The notes: generated by a model from the sequence alone, not told the origin. Positions 25,035-33,944 are shown, counted from the stretch's first letter. The stretch: 64,000 bases of DNA from Microbispora corallina (GCF_016863035.1 NZ_BOOC01000004.1:1-64000), one strand, 5' to 3'. Numbers and translations are program-made.

Positions 25035-25625
25035 TCACCCGGGCAGCAGCCGCCGCAGCAGCTCGCCGACCGCGGCCTCGGCCTCCTCGGCGCTCACGCC
25101 GTCCCCGCCGGCTCCCCTGGCGACCAGCAGCGCGATCTCGTTGACCGAGGCCAGCAGGACGTGGGCGAAGACGTCGACGTGGCCCGGCTGCAGCCCGCCC
25201 GCGTCGGCGGCCGCCTGAAGGGCGGCCTTGAGCAGCCCGAACGCGTGCCTCTCCTCGATCTCCCGCCACCGGTGCCAGCCCAGCACCGCCGGGGCGTCGA
25301 CGAGCACGATCCGCCGTACGACGGGCTCCCCGGCCAGCCGCACCCAGGCGAGGCAGCCGGCGCGCAGGGCGGCCACGGGGTCGGCGATCCCCTCGGTGGC
25401 CGCGACCGTCCGCTCCGCGATGTCGCGCTCGACCGCCTCCAGGGCCGCCTCGAAGAGCGCGTCCTTGCCGGGGAAGTGGTGGTAGAGGGCCCCGCGGCTC
25501 ACCCCCGACTCCTGGAGGACGGCCTCGATCGAGGTGTCCTCGTAGCCGCGCTCGGCGAGCAGGCGGGTGGCGACGGCCACGAGGTGCTCGCGGGTCGCCT
25601 GTCCCCGTTCCGCTCTCTTGTTCAC
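25035..25625 (-). CDS. TetR-family transcriptional regulator
   Basis: The product of about 196 residues has the TetR N-terminus ATRLLAERGYEDTSIEAVLQ and the HTH ESGVSRGALYHHFPGKDALF, then a variable ligand-binding domain. GTG 25625 is preferred because TATAAC (25639-25634) lies eight bases before it and no ribosome site is present, suggesting a leaderless message; GTG 25631 is in frame too. It is divergent from an alpha/beta hydrolase, with two palindromes between, so it likely controls both. Confidence 0.88.
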   Translation of the reverse strand: MNKRAERGQATREHLVAVATRLLAERGYEDTSIEAVLQESGVSRGALYHHFPGKDALFEAALEAVERDIAERTVAATEGIADPVAALRAGCLAWVRLAGEPVVRRIVLVDAPAVLGWHRWREIEERHAFGLLKAALQAAADAGGLQPGHVDVFAHVLLASVNEIALLVARGAGGDGVSAEEAEAAVGELLRRLLPG

Positions 25626-25658
25626 GAGCACCAGTTATACCGGCCCCTGGCCAAACCG

Positions 25659-25695
25659 ACCGATCGTCGGTATGTTCTAGACCGACAGTCGGTCT
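25659..25695. promoter_or_regulatory. two TetR-type operators
   Basis: ACCGA-TCG-TCGGT (25659-25671) and AGACCGA-CAG-TCGGTCT (25679-25695) are perfect inverted repeats sharing the half-site ACCGA, with centres 22 bases apart. They lie between the divergent TetR and hydrolase genes. Confidence 0.7.
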
Positions 25696-25713
25696 GTTAC
25701 GAGAGGACGGCTC

Positions 25714-26577
25714 ATGGAACTCAAGGAGTTCGCGGCCGCGCGCCGCACGGTCACGACGCGCTCGGGTCCGGTGGCCTACACCGAGTTCGGGGAGGGGCCC
25801 GCCGCGCTGTTCGTGCACGGCGCCGGCACGAACGGCGGCCTCTGGCGGCACGTCGTCGAGGCGGTGCGGGACGAGCGGCGCTGCCTGGCGGTCGACCTGC
25901 CGCTCCACGGCGGGACGCCGGCCCGGCCCGGCCAGGACCTCACGCTGGGCGGCCTCGCCCAGGTGGTGGAGGACTTCTGCGACGCGGCCGGGCTCGACCG
26001 GGTGGACCTGGTGGCCAACGACACCGGCGGGGGAGTGGCCCAGGTCCTTGTGGCCCGGCGGCCGGACCTGGCGCGGACGCTCACGCTCACCAACTGCGAC
26101 ACCCGTGACGACATCCCGCCGGCGGCGTTCGTCCCGACGATTGAGCTCGCGGCCGCGGGGGCGATCTCCGCCACGGCGTCCGCGCTGCTCGCCGACCTGG
26201 ATCTGGTCCGGGCGAGCGGCCTCGGCGCCGGGTACGAGCACCCGGACAAGGTCGCCGACGAGACCTTCCGCGCCTACCTGGAACCCGTTCTCGGCACGCC
26301 GGAGGCCGCCCGGCAGTTCGAACGGCTGCTGCTGTCCCTGGGGCCCGCCGACCTGGTGGCCGCCGATCCCGCCCTGCGCCGGCTCACGACGCCGACGCTC
26401 GTGGTCTGGGGGACGGGCGACGTGTTCTTCGACGTGCGCTGGGCACATTGGCTGCGGGACACGATCCCCGGCGTGACGGAGGTGGTGGAGGTCGACGGCG
26501 CCAGGCTCTTCTTCCCCGAGGAGAGGCCGGACGATCTGGTCCCGCACCTGCGGCGGCACTGGGCGGCGCACGCGTGA
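25714..26577 (+). CDS. alpha/beta hydrolase-fold protein, dehalogenase-like, catalytic His absent
   Basis: The 287-residue protein has HGAGTNGGLWR, the nucleophile elbow LVANDTGGGVAQ with Asp103 (as in haloalkane dehalogenases and epoxide hydrolases rather than Ser), and VVWGTGDVFFD with Asp236. At the place of the catalytic base, where relatives read like GAGHF, it has GARLFFPEERP with Leu265. So it either uses another base or is not a hydrolase. ATG 25714 follows GAGAGGA. It is divergent from the TetR gene that likely controls it, and its 3' end abuts the tRNA cluster on the other strand. Confidence 0.82.
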   Translation: MELKEFAAARRTVTTRSGPVAYTEFGEGPAALFVHGAGTNGGLWRHVVEAVRDERRCLAVDLPLHGGTPARPGQDLTLGGLAQVVEDFCDAAGLDRVDLVANDTGGGVAQVLVARRPDLARTLTLTNCDTRDDIPPAAFVPTIELAAAGAISATASALLADLDLVRASGLGAGYEHPDKVADETFRAYLEPVLGTPEAARQFERLLLSLGPADLVAADPALRRLTTPTLVVWGTGDVFFDVRWAHWLRDTIPGVTEVVEVDGARLFFPEERPDDLVPHLRRHWAAHA

Positions 26578-26600
26578 ACCAGGCGATCACGGAGAGATCG

Positions 26601-26675
26601 TGGTGGGCGATACTGGGATTGAACCAGTGACCTCTTCCGTGTCAGGGAAGCGCTCTCCCGCTGAGCTAATCGCCC
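26601..26675 (-). tRNA. tRNA-Val (GAC), first copy, CCA encoded
   Basis: Cloverleaf folds fully: acceptor GGGCGAT/ATCGCCC, anticodon loop CUGACAC giving anticodon GAC, T loop GGTTCAATCC. The 3' CCA is encoded (26601-26603 on the complement). It is the last gene of a Gly-Cys-Val cluster. Confidence 0.95.
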
Positions 26676-26688
26676 TCCGGAAAACCAG

Positions 26689-26759
26689 AGGTGGAGACGG
26701 GATTTGAACCCGTGTACGCGGCTTTGCAGGCCGCTGCCTCGCCTCTCGGCCACTCCACC
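26689..26759 (-). tRNA. tRNA-Cys (GCA), first copy
   Basis: Acceptor GGTGGAG/CTCCACC, discriminator U typical of tRNA-Cys, anticodon loop CUGCAAA (GCA). CCA is not encoded. Confidence 0.95.
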
Positions 26760-26787
26760 GAGCGAGGCCCAGGTAAAGACCTCTGAG

Positions 26788-26859
26788 AGCGGAAGACGGG
26801 ATTCGAACCCGCGACCCTCACCTTGGCAAGGTGATGCTCTACCACTGAGCCACTTCCGC
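26788..26859 (-). tRNA. tRNA-Gly (GCC), first copy
   Basis: Acceptor GCGGAAG/CTTCCGC, anticodon loop UUGCCAA (GCC), T loop GGTTCGAATCC. First gene of the cluster in transcription order. Confidence 0.95.
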
Positions 26860-26880
26860 GTCCGCCTCACGGCGACGTGG

Positions 26881-27576
26881 CTACTGTATCGGGTTTTCGA
26901 CCCCGGTGTGTACTCGAACCGTCTGGGAGGTGGCCTTCCGGAACGCGCGGTCGGCTCCCCGCTCGATCGCGGGCAGCATAAGGAAGATCTCCAGGATCCT
27001 GGTCAGCCGGTGGACCTCGTTGCGGTGGAAGGCCGGGCCCTCCGCCCGGGCCAGCACCAGCGACAGGGCCAGCGGGGGGAGCGGCGCCGCGATCAGGTGC
27101 AGGCCGGACGGCAGCGTGAACGCCGTCGGCCGGGCGGGCGTCTCGTCGGGGAACGGCACCTCGGCGGGCGCCCGCCAGCTCGAGTACACGGTCACGCGGG
27201 GGATCTTCTCGGTCCCCGCGGCGGCCCAGTCGGCGCTGAACAGCACCGGCATCGAGTCGATCAGCGTGGCCAGCGCCCGGTCGCCCGCGGTGGTGAGGAA
27301 CTTGAGGATCTCCAGCTCGGGATAGGTGCCCGGGGCCTCCCGGGTGGCCCAGACGCCCTCGATCTCCACGCCGTCCACGCTCGTGAGCGCCTCCATGAGG
27401 TGCTCCCTCGGTGCGGCGTCCGGCCAGTACACCGTGAAGTCGTCGAGCGCCCGCCCGTCGCCGCGGTCGAGGACGGTGACCTGCGTGATGTCCGCTCCGG
27501 CGGAGCCGAGCGCGCGGGTCACCCGGCCGAGCGTCCCCGGCCGGTCCGGCAGGGCGATTCTGAGACGCAGCAGCAT
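26881..27576 (-). CDS. ACT-domain amino-acid-binding protein
   Basis: The product of about 231 residues starts with an ACT domain (LLRLRIALPDRPGTLGRVTR, then GADITQVTVLDRG). A second domain of about 130 residues (LIDSMPVLFSADWAA, EIFLMLPAIERG) may be GAF-like. ACT domains bind small ligands such as amino acids, so a regulatory role is likely. Start ATG 27576 has the strong ribosome site GGGGAGG; GTG 27594 upstream lies before that site. It is followed 21 bases later by the tRNA cluster on the same strand. Confidence 0.78.
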   Translation of the reverse strand: MLLRLRIALPDRPGTLGRVTRALGSAGADITQVTVLDRGDGRALDDFTVYWPDAAPREHLMEALTSVDGVEIEGVWATREAPGTYPELEILKFLTTAGDRALATLIDSMPVLFSADWAAAGTEKIPRVTVYSSWRAPAEVPFPDETPARPTAFTLPSGLHLIAAPLPPLALSLVLARAEGPAFHRNEVHRLTRILEIFLMLPAIERGADRAFRKATSQTVRVHTGVENPIQ

Positions 27577-27676
27577 GTCGGCCTCCCCCGCCACTAGTCA
27601 GGCCAGATTAACCGGACAAAACCCCCAAGTCCATGATCTTGTACGGTTCACGCCGCGGGGCGGGGAAAATGAACAG

Positions 27677-28789
27677 GTGAAAATCGGCACGCACGAGGTC
27701 TGGCCCCCGGTGGTGCTCGCCCCCATGGCGGGCATCACGAACATCGGCTTCCGCCGGCTGTGCCGGGAGCAGGGCGGCGGCATGTTCGTGTCCGAGATGA
27801 TCACGTCCCGGGCGCTCGTCGAGCGGGTGCCGCTGACGTTCCAGATGATCCGGTTCGGCGAGGGCGAGACGCCGCGGAGCATCCAGCTGTACGGCGTGGA
27901 TCCCGTGGTCATCGGCAAGGCGGCCCGGATGGTCGCCGAGGAGGGTCTCGCCGACCACATCGACCTCAACTTCGGCTGCCCGGTGCCCAAGGTCACCCGG
28001 AGGGGCGGCGGGTCGGCCCTGCCGTACAAACGGAACCTCCTGCGCGCCATCCTGCGGGCGGCCGTCGTCAACGCGGGCGCGCTGCCGGTGACGATGAAGA
28101 TGCGCAAGGGCATCGACGACGACCACCTCACCTACCTGGAGGCCGGCCGGATCGCGGCCGAGGAGGGCGTGGCCGCCGTCGCCCTGCACGCCCGGACCGC
28201 CCGCCAGCACTACGGCGGCGCCGCCGACTGGGACGCGATCCGGCGGCTGAAGGAGGCGGTCACCGAGATCCCCGTCCTCGGCAACGGCGACATCTGGAGC
28301 GCCGACGACGCCCTGCGCATGGTGGCCGAGACCGGCTGCGACGGCGTGGTCGTGGGGCGCGGCTGCCTCGGCAGGCCCTGGCTGTTCCGCGACCTCGATG
28401 CGGCCTTCCGGGGCTCCCCGGAACGGGCCCGCCCGGCGCTGGGGGAGGTCGGCGACATGATGCTGCGCCACGCCGAGCTGCTGTGCGAGGTCGTCGGGAG
28501 CGAGCGGCACGGGCTCGCCGACTTCCGCAAGCACGTCGGGTGGTACCTGAAGGGCTTCACCGTGGGCGCCGAGACCCGCCGGGCGCTGACGTCGGTCGTG
28601 ACGCTCGCCGAGATGGCCGAGCGCCTCGGCGAGCTGGACCGCGAGCAGCCCTGGCCCGACGAGGCCGACGGCCCGCGCGGCAAGAGCGGAGAGCGGGACA
28701 AGGTGGCGCTGCCCCACGGCTGGCTGGACGACCCCGACGACACGACGGTCCCCGGCGCCGACGCCGAGGACGCCACCTCCGGCGGCTGA
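27677..28789 (+). CDS. dusB: tRNA-dihydrouridine synthase (DusB type)
   Basis: The 370-residue flavoenzyme reduces uridines in the tRNA D-loop. The TIM barrel begins PVVLAPMAGITNIGFRRLCR; the catalytic Cys is in HIDLNFGCPVPKVTRRGGG, and HARTARQHYGGAADW, PVLGNGDIW and VVVGRGCLGRPWLF carry FMN- and tRNA-binding residues. The C-terminal helical domain has FRKHVGWYLKGF. The start GTG 27677 gives the family's usual N-terminus. The last 30 residues are a disordered Asp/Gly tail. It lies close to, but divergent from, the ACT gene and the tRNA cluster. Confidence 0.92.
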   Translation: MKIGTHEVWPPVVLAPMAGITNIGFRRLCREQGGGMFVSEMITSRALVERVPLTFQMIRFGEGETPRSIQLYGVDPVVIGKAARMVAEEGLADHIDLNFGCPVPKVTRRGGGSALPYKRNLLRAILRAAVVNAGALPVTMKMRKGIDDDHLTYLEAGRIAAEEGVAAVALHARTARQHYGGAADWDAIRRLKEAVTEIPVLGNGDIWSADDALRMVAETGCDGVVVGRGCLGRPWLFRDLDAAFRGSPERARPALGEVGDMMLRHAELLCEVVGSERHGLADFRKHVGWYLKGFTVGAETRRALTSVVTLAEMAERLGELDREQPWPDEADGPRGKSGERDKVALPHGWLDDPDDTTVPGADAEDATSGG

Positions 28790-28827
28790 CGCCCCACCGC
28801 CGGGACGACGCCGAGGACGCCACCTCC
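28760..28827. repeat. 21-base direct repeat at the 3' end of dusB
   Basis: GACGCCGAGGACGCCACCTC (plus a final C) occurs at 28760-28780, inside the dusB tail, and again at 28807-28827, after its stop. The copies are 47 bases apart, as from a local duplication. Confidence 0.85.
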
Positions 28828-28906
28828 CGGTTCACTGCGCGGCGGCGCGGCCGCGGGCGGGACGGCGGGTGACGGCCGGGGGCGGCGCGGGGGCCGCGTA
28901 CGGGGG

Positions 28907-31396
28907 CTACATGCGGGTGAGGCCGGTGACGTGCAGCACGGCCTGGCCCTCCTCGTCGGACGCGGCGAGGTCGACCTCGGCGCTGATCCCCCAGTCGTGG
29001 TCGCTGGCCGGGTCGTCGACGATCTGCCGCACCCGCCAGAGCTCCTTCTCCTCCTCGATGAGCAGCAGCGCCGGGCCGCGGGCGGCCGGGCCGGTGCCGA
29101 TCTCGTCGTGCTCGGCGTAGTAGGCGTCGAGCGCGGCCCCCCAGTCCACGTCCGGGTAGAGCTCGACGAGCTCCTCCTCCTTGTCGAGGGCGGCCAACTC
29201 CACCATCCGGAACATCGCGTTGCGCACCAGCACCCGGAACGCCCGGGCGTTCGCGGTGACCGGCCGGGTGCGGGTCTCCAGCTCGTCGCGCGACTCGAGG
29301 GCCTCCGACGGGTTGGCCAGCTTCTCCCACTCGTCGATCAGGCTGGAGTCCACCTGGCGCACCAGCTCGCCCAGCCACTCGATGAGGTCGATGAGCTCGT
29401 CGGTCTTGAGGTGCTCGGGGACCGTCTTCGACAGCGTCCGGTAGGCGTCGGCCAGGTAGCGCAGCACGGTGCCCTCCGAGCGGGCCAGCTCGTAGAACTG
29501 GATGTACTCGGTGAAGGTCATCGCCCGCTCGTACATGTCCCGGACGATCGTCTTCGGGCTCACCGCGTGGTCGCCGACCCAGGGGTGGCCGCGCCGGTAG
29601 GTCTCGTACGCGCCGAAGAGCAGGTCGGCCAGCGGCATCGGGTGGGTGATCTCGGCGAGGCGCTCCATCCGCTCCTCGTACTCGATCCCGTCGGCCTTCA
29701 TCTGCGCCACGGCCTCGGCGCGGGCCTTGTTCAGCTGCGCGTGCAGGATCTGCCGCGGGTCGTCGAGCGTCGACTCGACGATCGAGACCATGTCCAGCGC
29801 GTACGTCGGGGAGCCGGAGTCGAGCAGCTCGAACGCGGCGAGCGCGAACGTGGACAGGGCCTGGTTGAGCGCGAAGTCCTCCTGGAGGTCGACGGTGAGC
29901 CGGGCCCGGCGGCCGTGCTCGTCGGGCTCGCGCAGCGTCTCCACGATGCCGCCGGCGAGCAGCGAGCGGTAGATCGCGATGGCGTGGCTGATGTGCCGGC
30001 GCTGGGCCTTACGGTCCTCGTGGTTGTCGGTGAGCAGCCGCTTCATCGCCTGGAAGCAGTCGCCCGGCCGGTTGATCACTGACAGGAGCATGGCGTTGCT
30101 GACCTTGAAGCGCGAGGTCAGCGGCTCGGGCTCGGCCGTCTGGAGCTTCTCGAAGGTGTCCTCGCTCCAGCCGACGAACCCCTCCGGCGGCTTCTTGCGG
30201 GCGTACCCGCGCCGCCGCTTCGGGTCGTCGCCGATCTTGGCCAGGGCCCGCTCGTTCTCGATCACGTAGTCGGGCGCCTGGCACACGACATACCCCACCG
30301 TGTCGAACCCGGCGCGGCCGGCCCGCCCGGCGATCTGGTGGAACTCCCGGGCGCGCAGCCGCCGCACCTTGCTGCCGTCGAACTTCGACAGGGCGGTGAA
30401 CAGCACGGTCCTGATCGGCACGTTGACGCCGACGCCCAGCGTGTCGGTGCCGCAGATGACCTTCAGCAGCCCGGCCTGGGCCAGCCGCTCGACCAGCCGG
30501 CGGTACTTCGGCAGCATGCCGGCATGGTGGACGCCGATGCCGTGCCGGACGAGCCGCGACAGCGCCCGGCCGAACCGCGTGGTGAACCGGAAGCCGCCGA
30601 TGAGCTGCGCGATGGCCTCCTTCTCCGCCTTGGTGCACATGTTGATGCTCATCAGCGCCTGGGCCCGCTCCATCGCGGCGGCCTGGGTGAAGTGCACCAC
30701 GTAGACCGGCGCCTGCTGGGTGGACAGCAGTTCCTCCAGCGTCTCGTGCAGCGGCGTGAGCCGGTAGGAGTAGATGAGCGGCACCGGCCGCTCCGCGTGC
30801 TTCACGACGCTCGTGGGCCGGCCGGTACGGCGGGTGAGGTCGGTCTGGAAGCGCTCGACGTCGCCGAGCGTGGCCGACATCAGCACGAACTGGGCCTGCG
30901 GCAGCTCCAGCAGCGGCACCTGCCACGCCCACCCGCGGTCGGGCTCGGCGTAGAAGTGGAACTCGTCCATGATGACCGTGCCCACGTCGGCGTCGGCGCC
31001 GTCCCGCAGCGCGATCTGCGCGAGGATCTCCGCGGTGCAGCAGATCACGGGCGCGTCGGCGTTCACCGTGGCGTCGCCGGTCATCATGCCGACGTTCTCG
31101 GTGCCGAACAGCGCGCACAGGTCGAAGAACTTCTCCGACACCAGGGCCTTGATGGGCGCGGTGTAGAAGCTGATCTCGTCGCGGGCGAGCGCGGCGAAGT
31201 GGGCCCCGGCGGCGACCAGGCTCTTGCCCGACCCCGTGGGGGTGGACACGATCACGTTGTTGCCGGAGACGACCTCGATGAGGGCCTCCTCCTGCGCGGG
31301 GTAGAGCGTGAGCCCCCGCTCGGCGTTCCACGACACGAACGCGTCGAACAGCGCGTCGGGTTCGGGGTCAGGGGGAAGGCGCCGTAGCAGGCTCAT
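28907..31396 (-). CDS. DEAD/DEAH-box RNA helicase with DUF3516-type C-terminus
   Basis: The product of about 829 residues is a superfamily 2 helicase of the Ski2-like type. Walker A is STPTGSGKSL (residues about 49-58), motif II is DEFHFYAEPDRG, motif III MSATLG, motif V GTDTLGVGVNVP and motif VI HQIAGRAGRAGFD. The C-terminal 400 residues (DLLFGAYETYRRGHPWV, MYERAMTFTEYIQFYELARS) match the domain called DUF3516 found in actinobacterial helicases. It probably remodels structured RNA. Start ATG 31396 lies about 12 bases after AGGAGGG; GTG 31408 sits directly on it. Single gene, convergent with dusB. Confidence 0.9.
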   Translation of the reverse strand: MSLLRRLPPDPEPDALFDAFVSWNAERGLTLYPAQEEALIEVVSGNNVIVSTPTGSGKSLVAAGAHFAALARDEISFYTAPIKALVSEKFFDLCALFGTENVGMMTGDATVNADAPVICCTAEILAQIALRDGADADVGTVIMDEFHFYAEPDRGWAWQVPLLELPQAQFVLMSATLGDVERFQTDLTRRTGRPTSVVKHAERPVPLIYSYRLTPLHETLEELLSTQQAPVYVVHFTQAAAMERAQALMSINMCTKAEKEAIAQLIGGFRFTTRFGRALSRLVRHGIGVHHAGMLPKYRRLVERLAQAGLLKVICGTDTLGVGVNVPIRTVLFTALSKFDGSKVRRLRAREFHQIAGRAGRAGFDTVGYVVCQAPDYVIENERALAKIGDDPKRRRGYARKKPPEGFVGWSEDTFEKLQTAEPEPLTSRFKVSNAMLLSVINRPGDCFQAMKRLLTDNHEDRKAQRRHISHAIAIYRSLLAGGIVETLREPDEHGRRARLTVDLQEDFALNQALSTFALAAFELLDSGSPTYALDMVSIVESTLDDPRQILHAQLNKARAEAVAQMKADGIEYEERMERLAEITHPMPLADLLFGAYETYRRGHPWVGDHAVSPKTIVRDMYERAMTFTEYIQFYELARSEGTVLRYLADAYRTLSKTVPEHLKTDELIDLIEWLGELVRQVDSSLIDEWEKLANPSEALESRDELETRTRPVTANARAFRVLVRNAMFRMVELAALDKEEELVELYPDVDWGAALDAYYAEHDEIGTGPAARGPALLLIEEEKELWRVRQIVDDPASDHDWGISAEVDLAASDEEGQAVLHVTGLTRM

Positions 31397-31580
31397 GCTT
31401 TCGCTCACCCTCCTTATCCTGCCCAAGCCGGCGCGGTGTTTCGACCCTCGCCCGCCGCGGGGAGCCGGGAGCGCGGCCCCGGGCATCGGCCACACGGCCT
31501 CGGGCAAGCCGTGGCCCAGGAGCGGCAAAAGGGTGTGTGGCGATGCGAGAAGTCGCAGGTCAAGCCCCCAAACTAGCGGT

Positions 31581-32720
31581 ATGGGGGAGAAGGGGGCCAG
31601 GCTCGCGCCGTGGCGCCGCGGAGCGATCGTCGACGTGCTGCTGGCCCTTGCCGTCCTCGCGTTCACGATTCCGTTCACGCTGACCGGGCGGTCCTTCTCC
31701 CTCGTCTCGGCGCCGCAGTGGCTCCAGCTCGCCGCAGGGGCGGCCACCGCGGTGGCCATGCTGGGGCGCCGGTGGTCGGCCTGGCCGATGGTCGTCGGCG
31801 CCGTCGTCTGCGCGGTGCTGACCGGGCAGCTGGTGCCGCTCACGCTGGCCGCGTACTCGATGACCGCGGAGAGCAGGGTTCGCCACTGGCCGTGGGTGGT
31901 GGGCGCCATGACGCTCGCCTACATGGCGGTCGACTACGCCGAGCCGTCCACCGACCAGTTCGTTCATCTGGTCGCCGTGCGGGGGCTCACGCTCGTCTGC
32001 CTGCCCGCCCTCGTCGGGACGTGGGTGCGCGACTACCAGCGGATGATCGGCGAGCTGCGTGAGGGCGTCCGGGTGCGCGAGGAGCGCGCCGCGGCCCAGG
32101 AGCGCCGGCGCATCGCGGCCGAGCTGCACGACACCGTGACCCACGCCGTGACCGTGATGGTGCTGAACGCCGGCCTCATCCAGGACACCGAGGACCTCGG
32201 CGACATCCGCAAGCTGGCCAGGAGCATCGAGGACAAGGGCGTGCGAGCGCTGACCGAGCTGCGCGAGCTGCTCACCGCGCTGCGCCGCCGGGATTTGCCG
32301 CCCTCCGCGGAGGGCGTGGAGGGCATCCCCCAGCTCGTGGAGGAGAGCCGGGCCACCGGGCTGCGGGTGGCGCTCCATCTCGACGTCCCGGTGGAGGAGA
32401 TGTCGCGGGAGGCGGGGCACGTCTGCTACCGGGTGGTCCAGGAGGGACTGAACAACGTCCGCAAGCACGCGCCGGGCGCGGACGTGCAGGTGGCCTGCGA
32501 GGCGCACGGCAACGCGGTGAACCTCTCGGTGGTCAACAGCGGGGGCGCCCGGCCGGCCCGCCGCGGCTTCGAGGCGCCGCGCGAGTCCGGGTACGGCCTG
32601 GCCGGCCTGCGGGAACGGCTGACCCTGATCGGGGGGCGGCTCTGCTACGGCCCCACCCCCGAGGGCGGCTTCTCGCTGACGGCCCGGGTGCCGTTCCACC
32701 CGCCCGACATCGAGTCGTGA
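31581..32720 (+). CDS. two-component sensor histidine kinase (NarL/LuxR-type), orphan
   Basis: The 379-residue kinase has four or five N-terminal membrane helices (residues about 15-145). The HisKA_3 dimerisation/phosphorylation segment ERRRIAAELHDTVTHAVTVM carries the acceptor His. The ATPase domain follows, with VVQEGLNNVRKHAPGA (N box) and SGYGLAGLRERLTLIGG (G box). No periplasmic sensor domain is obvious; the signal may act in the membrane. No response regulator is adjacent, which is unusual for this type, normally paired with a LuxR-type regulator. The ATG has no ribosome site. Confidence 0.9.
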   Translation: MGEKGARLAPWRRGAIVDVLLALAVLAFTIPFTLTGRSFSLVSAPQWLQLAAGAATAVAMLGRRWSAWPMVVGAVVCAVLTGQLVPLTLAAYSMTAESRVRHWPWVVGAMTLAYMAVDYAEPSTDQFVHLVAVRGLTLVCLPALVGTWVRDYQRMIGELREGVRVREERAAAQERRRIAAELHDTVTHAVTVMVLNAGLIQDTEDLGDIRKLARSIEDKGVRALTELRELLTALRRRDLPPSAEGVEGIPQLVEESRATGLRVALHLDVPVEEMSREAGHVCYRVVQEGLNNVRKHAPGADVQVACEAHGNAVNLSVVNSGGARPARRGFEAPRESGYGLAGLRERLTLIGGRLCYGPTPEGGFSLTARVPFHPPDIES

Positions 32721-32771
32721 GGCGGCCGCCGGCCGGGGGTGCGGGCGCCGCGGCTCCCGCGGCGCGCCCGG

Positions 32772-33434
32772 TCACAGGCCCAGGTCCTCGATCTCCTTGA
32801 GCAGGGCCGACTTCCCCTCCCCGGAGGCGGGGGCCGTGGGTGTCCCCGCCGCGGCCGCCCGCCGCTCCCGGAACAGGTAGCCGCCGAGGATGCCGCCCGC
32901 GAACCCGAACAGGTGGGCCTGCCACCCGATCCCCTCGGCCGGCAGCAGCCCCGCGAACTGGTAGGCGAAGCACAGCCCCATGACCAGGCCGATGACGATG
33001 TCGATCAGGTGCCGGTCGAAGGCCCCGCGGACCAGGACGTACCCGAAGTAGCCGAACACCAGCCCGCTCGCGCCCGCCCCGATCGCCCCGGAGTCGGCCG
33101 TGAACCAGGAGCCGAGCCCGCTCGCGACCGCGATCAGCGCGGTGACGCCGAGGAACTTGCGCACGCCCCGGTAGGCGGCCAGGAAGCCGAAGATGAACAG
33201 CGGCCCGGAGTTGCCCTCGATGTGCGCCCAGCTCCAGTGCAGCAGGGGGGCGGACACGATGCCGGGCAGCCGGGCGACGTCCCAGGCCCGGATGCCGTAG
33301 CTGTAGCTGAGGCCGTAGCCGTCCGCCCAGTTGACGACCTGGACCGCCCAGATCAGCGCCAGGAAGCCGACCATGACCCAGAACGCCTTCCGGGCCTCGG
33401 CGATCATGATCTCCGCGGTGCGGCCGTCGCTCAC
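32772..33434 (-). CDS. rhomboid-family intramembrane serine protease
   Basis: The product of about 220 residues has six hydrophobic segments. The catalytic Ser is in IGAGASGLVFGYFG, the His in GWQAHLFGFAGGILGG, and the HWSWAHIEGN loop is where rhomboids carry H-x-N. It should cleave membrane proteins within the bilayer. The tail (ERRAAAAGTPTAPASGEGKS) is cytoplasmic and disordered. Start GTG 33434 is behind GGGGAGG; a farther ATG at 33461 lacks one. Single gene, convergent with the kinase gene. Confidence 0.9.
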   Translation of the reverse strand: MSDGRTAEIMIAEARKAFWVMVGFLALIWAVQVVNWADGYGLSYSYGIRAWDVARLPGIVSAPLLHWSWAHIEGNSGPLFIFGFLAAYRGVRKFLGVTALIAVASGLGSWFTADSGAIGAGASGLVFGYFGYVLVRGAFDRHLIDIVIGLVMGLCFAYQFAGLLPAEGIGWQAHLFGFAGGILGGYLFRERRAAAAGTPTAPASGEGKSALLKEIEDLGL

Positions 33435-33533
33435 GGTACCTCCCCGTCCCCAGCCGATCACGCGGGAAAGATACCGCCGACGGCCGCCCGCGGACAGGCT
33501 GTCCGCGAAGACGGAACCCCGGCTCGGGGTCCG

Positions 33534-33944
33534 CTACGCGCGCTCGATGACGACGACGGGGATCTCCCGGTCCGTCTTCTTCTGGTACTCGTCGTACGCG
33601 GGCCAGGTGGCCGCCATGACCCGCCACATGTCCGGCTTCTCCTCGGGCGTCGCGGTGCGCGCCCGCGCCTTGAATCTGTCGCCCTTGATCTGGAACTCGA
33701 CCTCGGGGTCGGCCTGCAGGTTCAGGTACCACAGCGGCGGGGTGTCGGCCCCGCCCTTGGAGGCGACCACCAGATAGTCGTCGCCGTACGGCTGGTAGAC
33801 CAGCGGCGTGCTGTGCCTGTTCCCCGACTTCCTGCCGGTGGTCGTGAGGATCGCCACAATCGTGCCCTGCCAGTCGTGGCCTTCTTCGCCGTCGGTCTCG
33901 ACGTAACGCTTCACATGTTCCTGTCCGAAAAGCATTCGGCTCAC
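33534..33944 (-). CDS. nitroreductase/deazaflavin (F420)-dependent oxidoreductase, Ddn type
   Basis: The 136-residue protein fits the Ddn family: AILTTTGRKSGNRHSTPLVY near the N-terminus, DDYLVVASKGGADTPPLWYLNL in the middle and MAATWPAYDEYQKKTDREIP at the end. Members bind F420 and reduce quinones, nitro-compounds or similar. Start GTG 33944 directly abuts the stop of the TetR gene (ATG 33935 is an alternative), so both are in one operon. Together with the divergent efflux pump this suggests a response to a toxic small molecule. Confidence 0.88.
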   Translation of the reverse strand: MSRMLFGQEHVKRYVETDGEEGHDWQGTIVAILTTTGRKSGNRHSTPLVYQPYGDDYLVVASKGGADTPPLWYLNLQADPEVEFQIKGDRFKARARTATPEEKPDMWRVMAATWPAYDEYQKKTDREIPVVVIERA

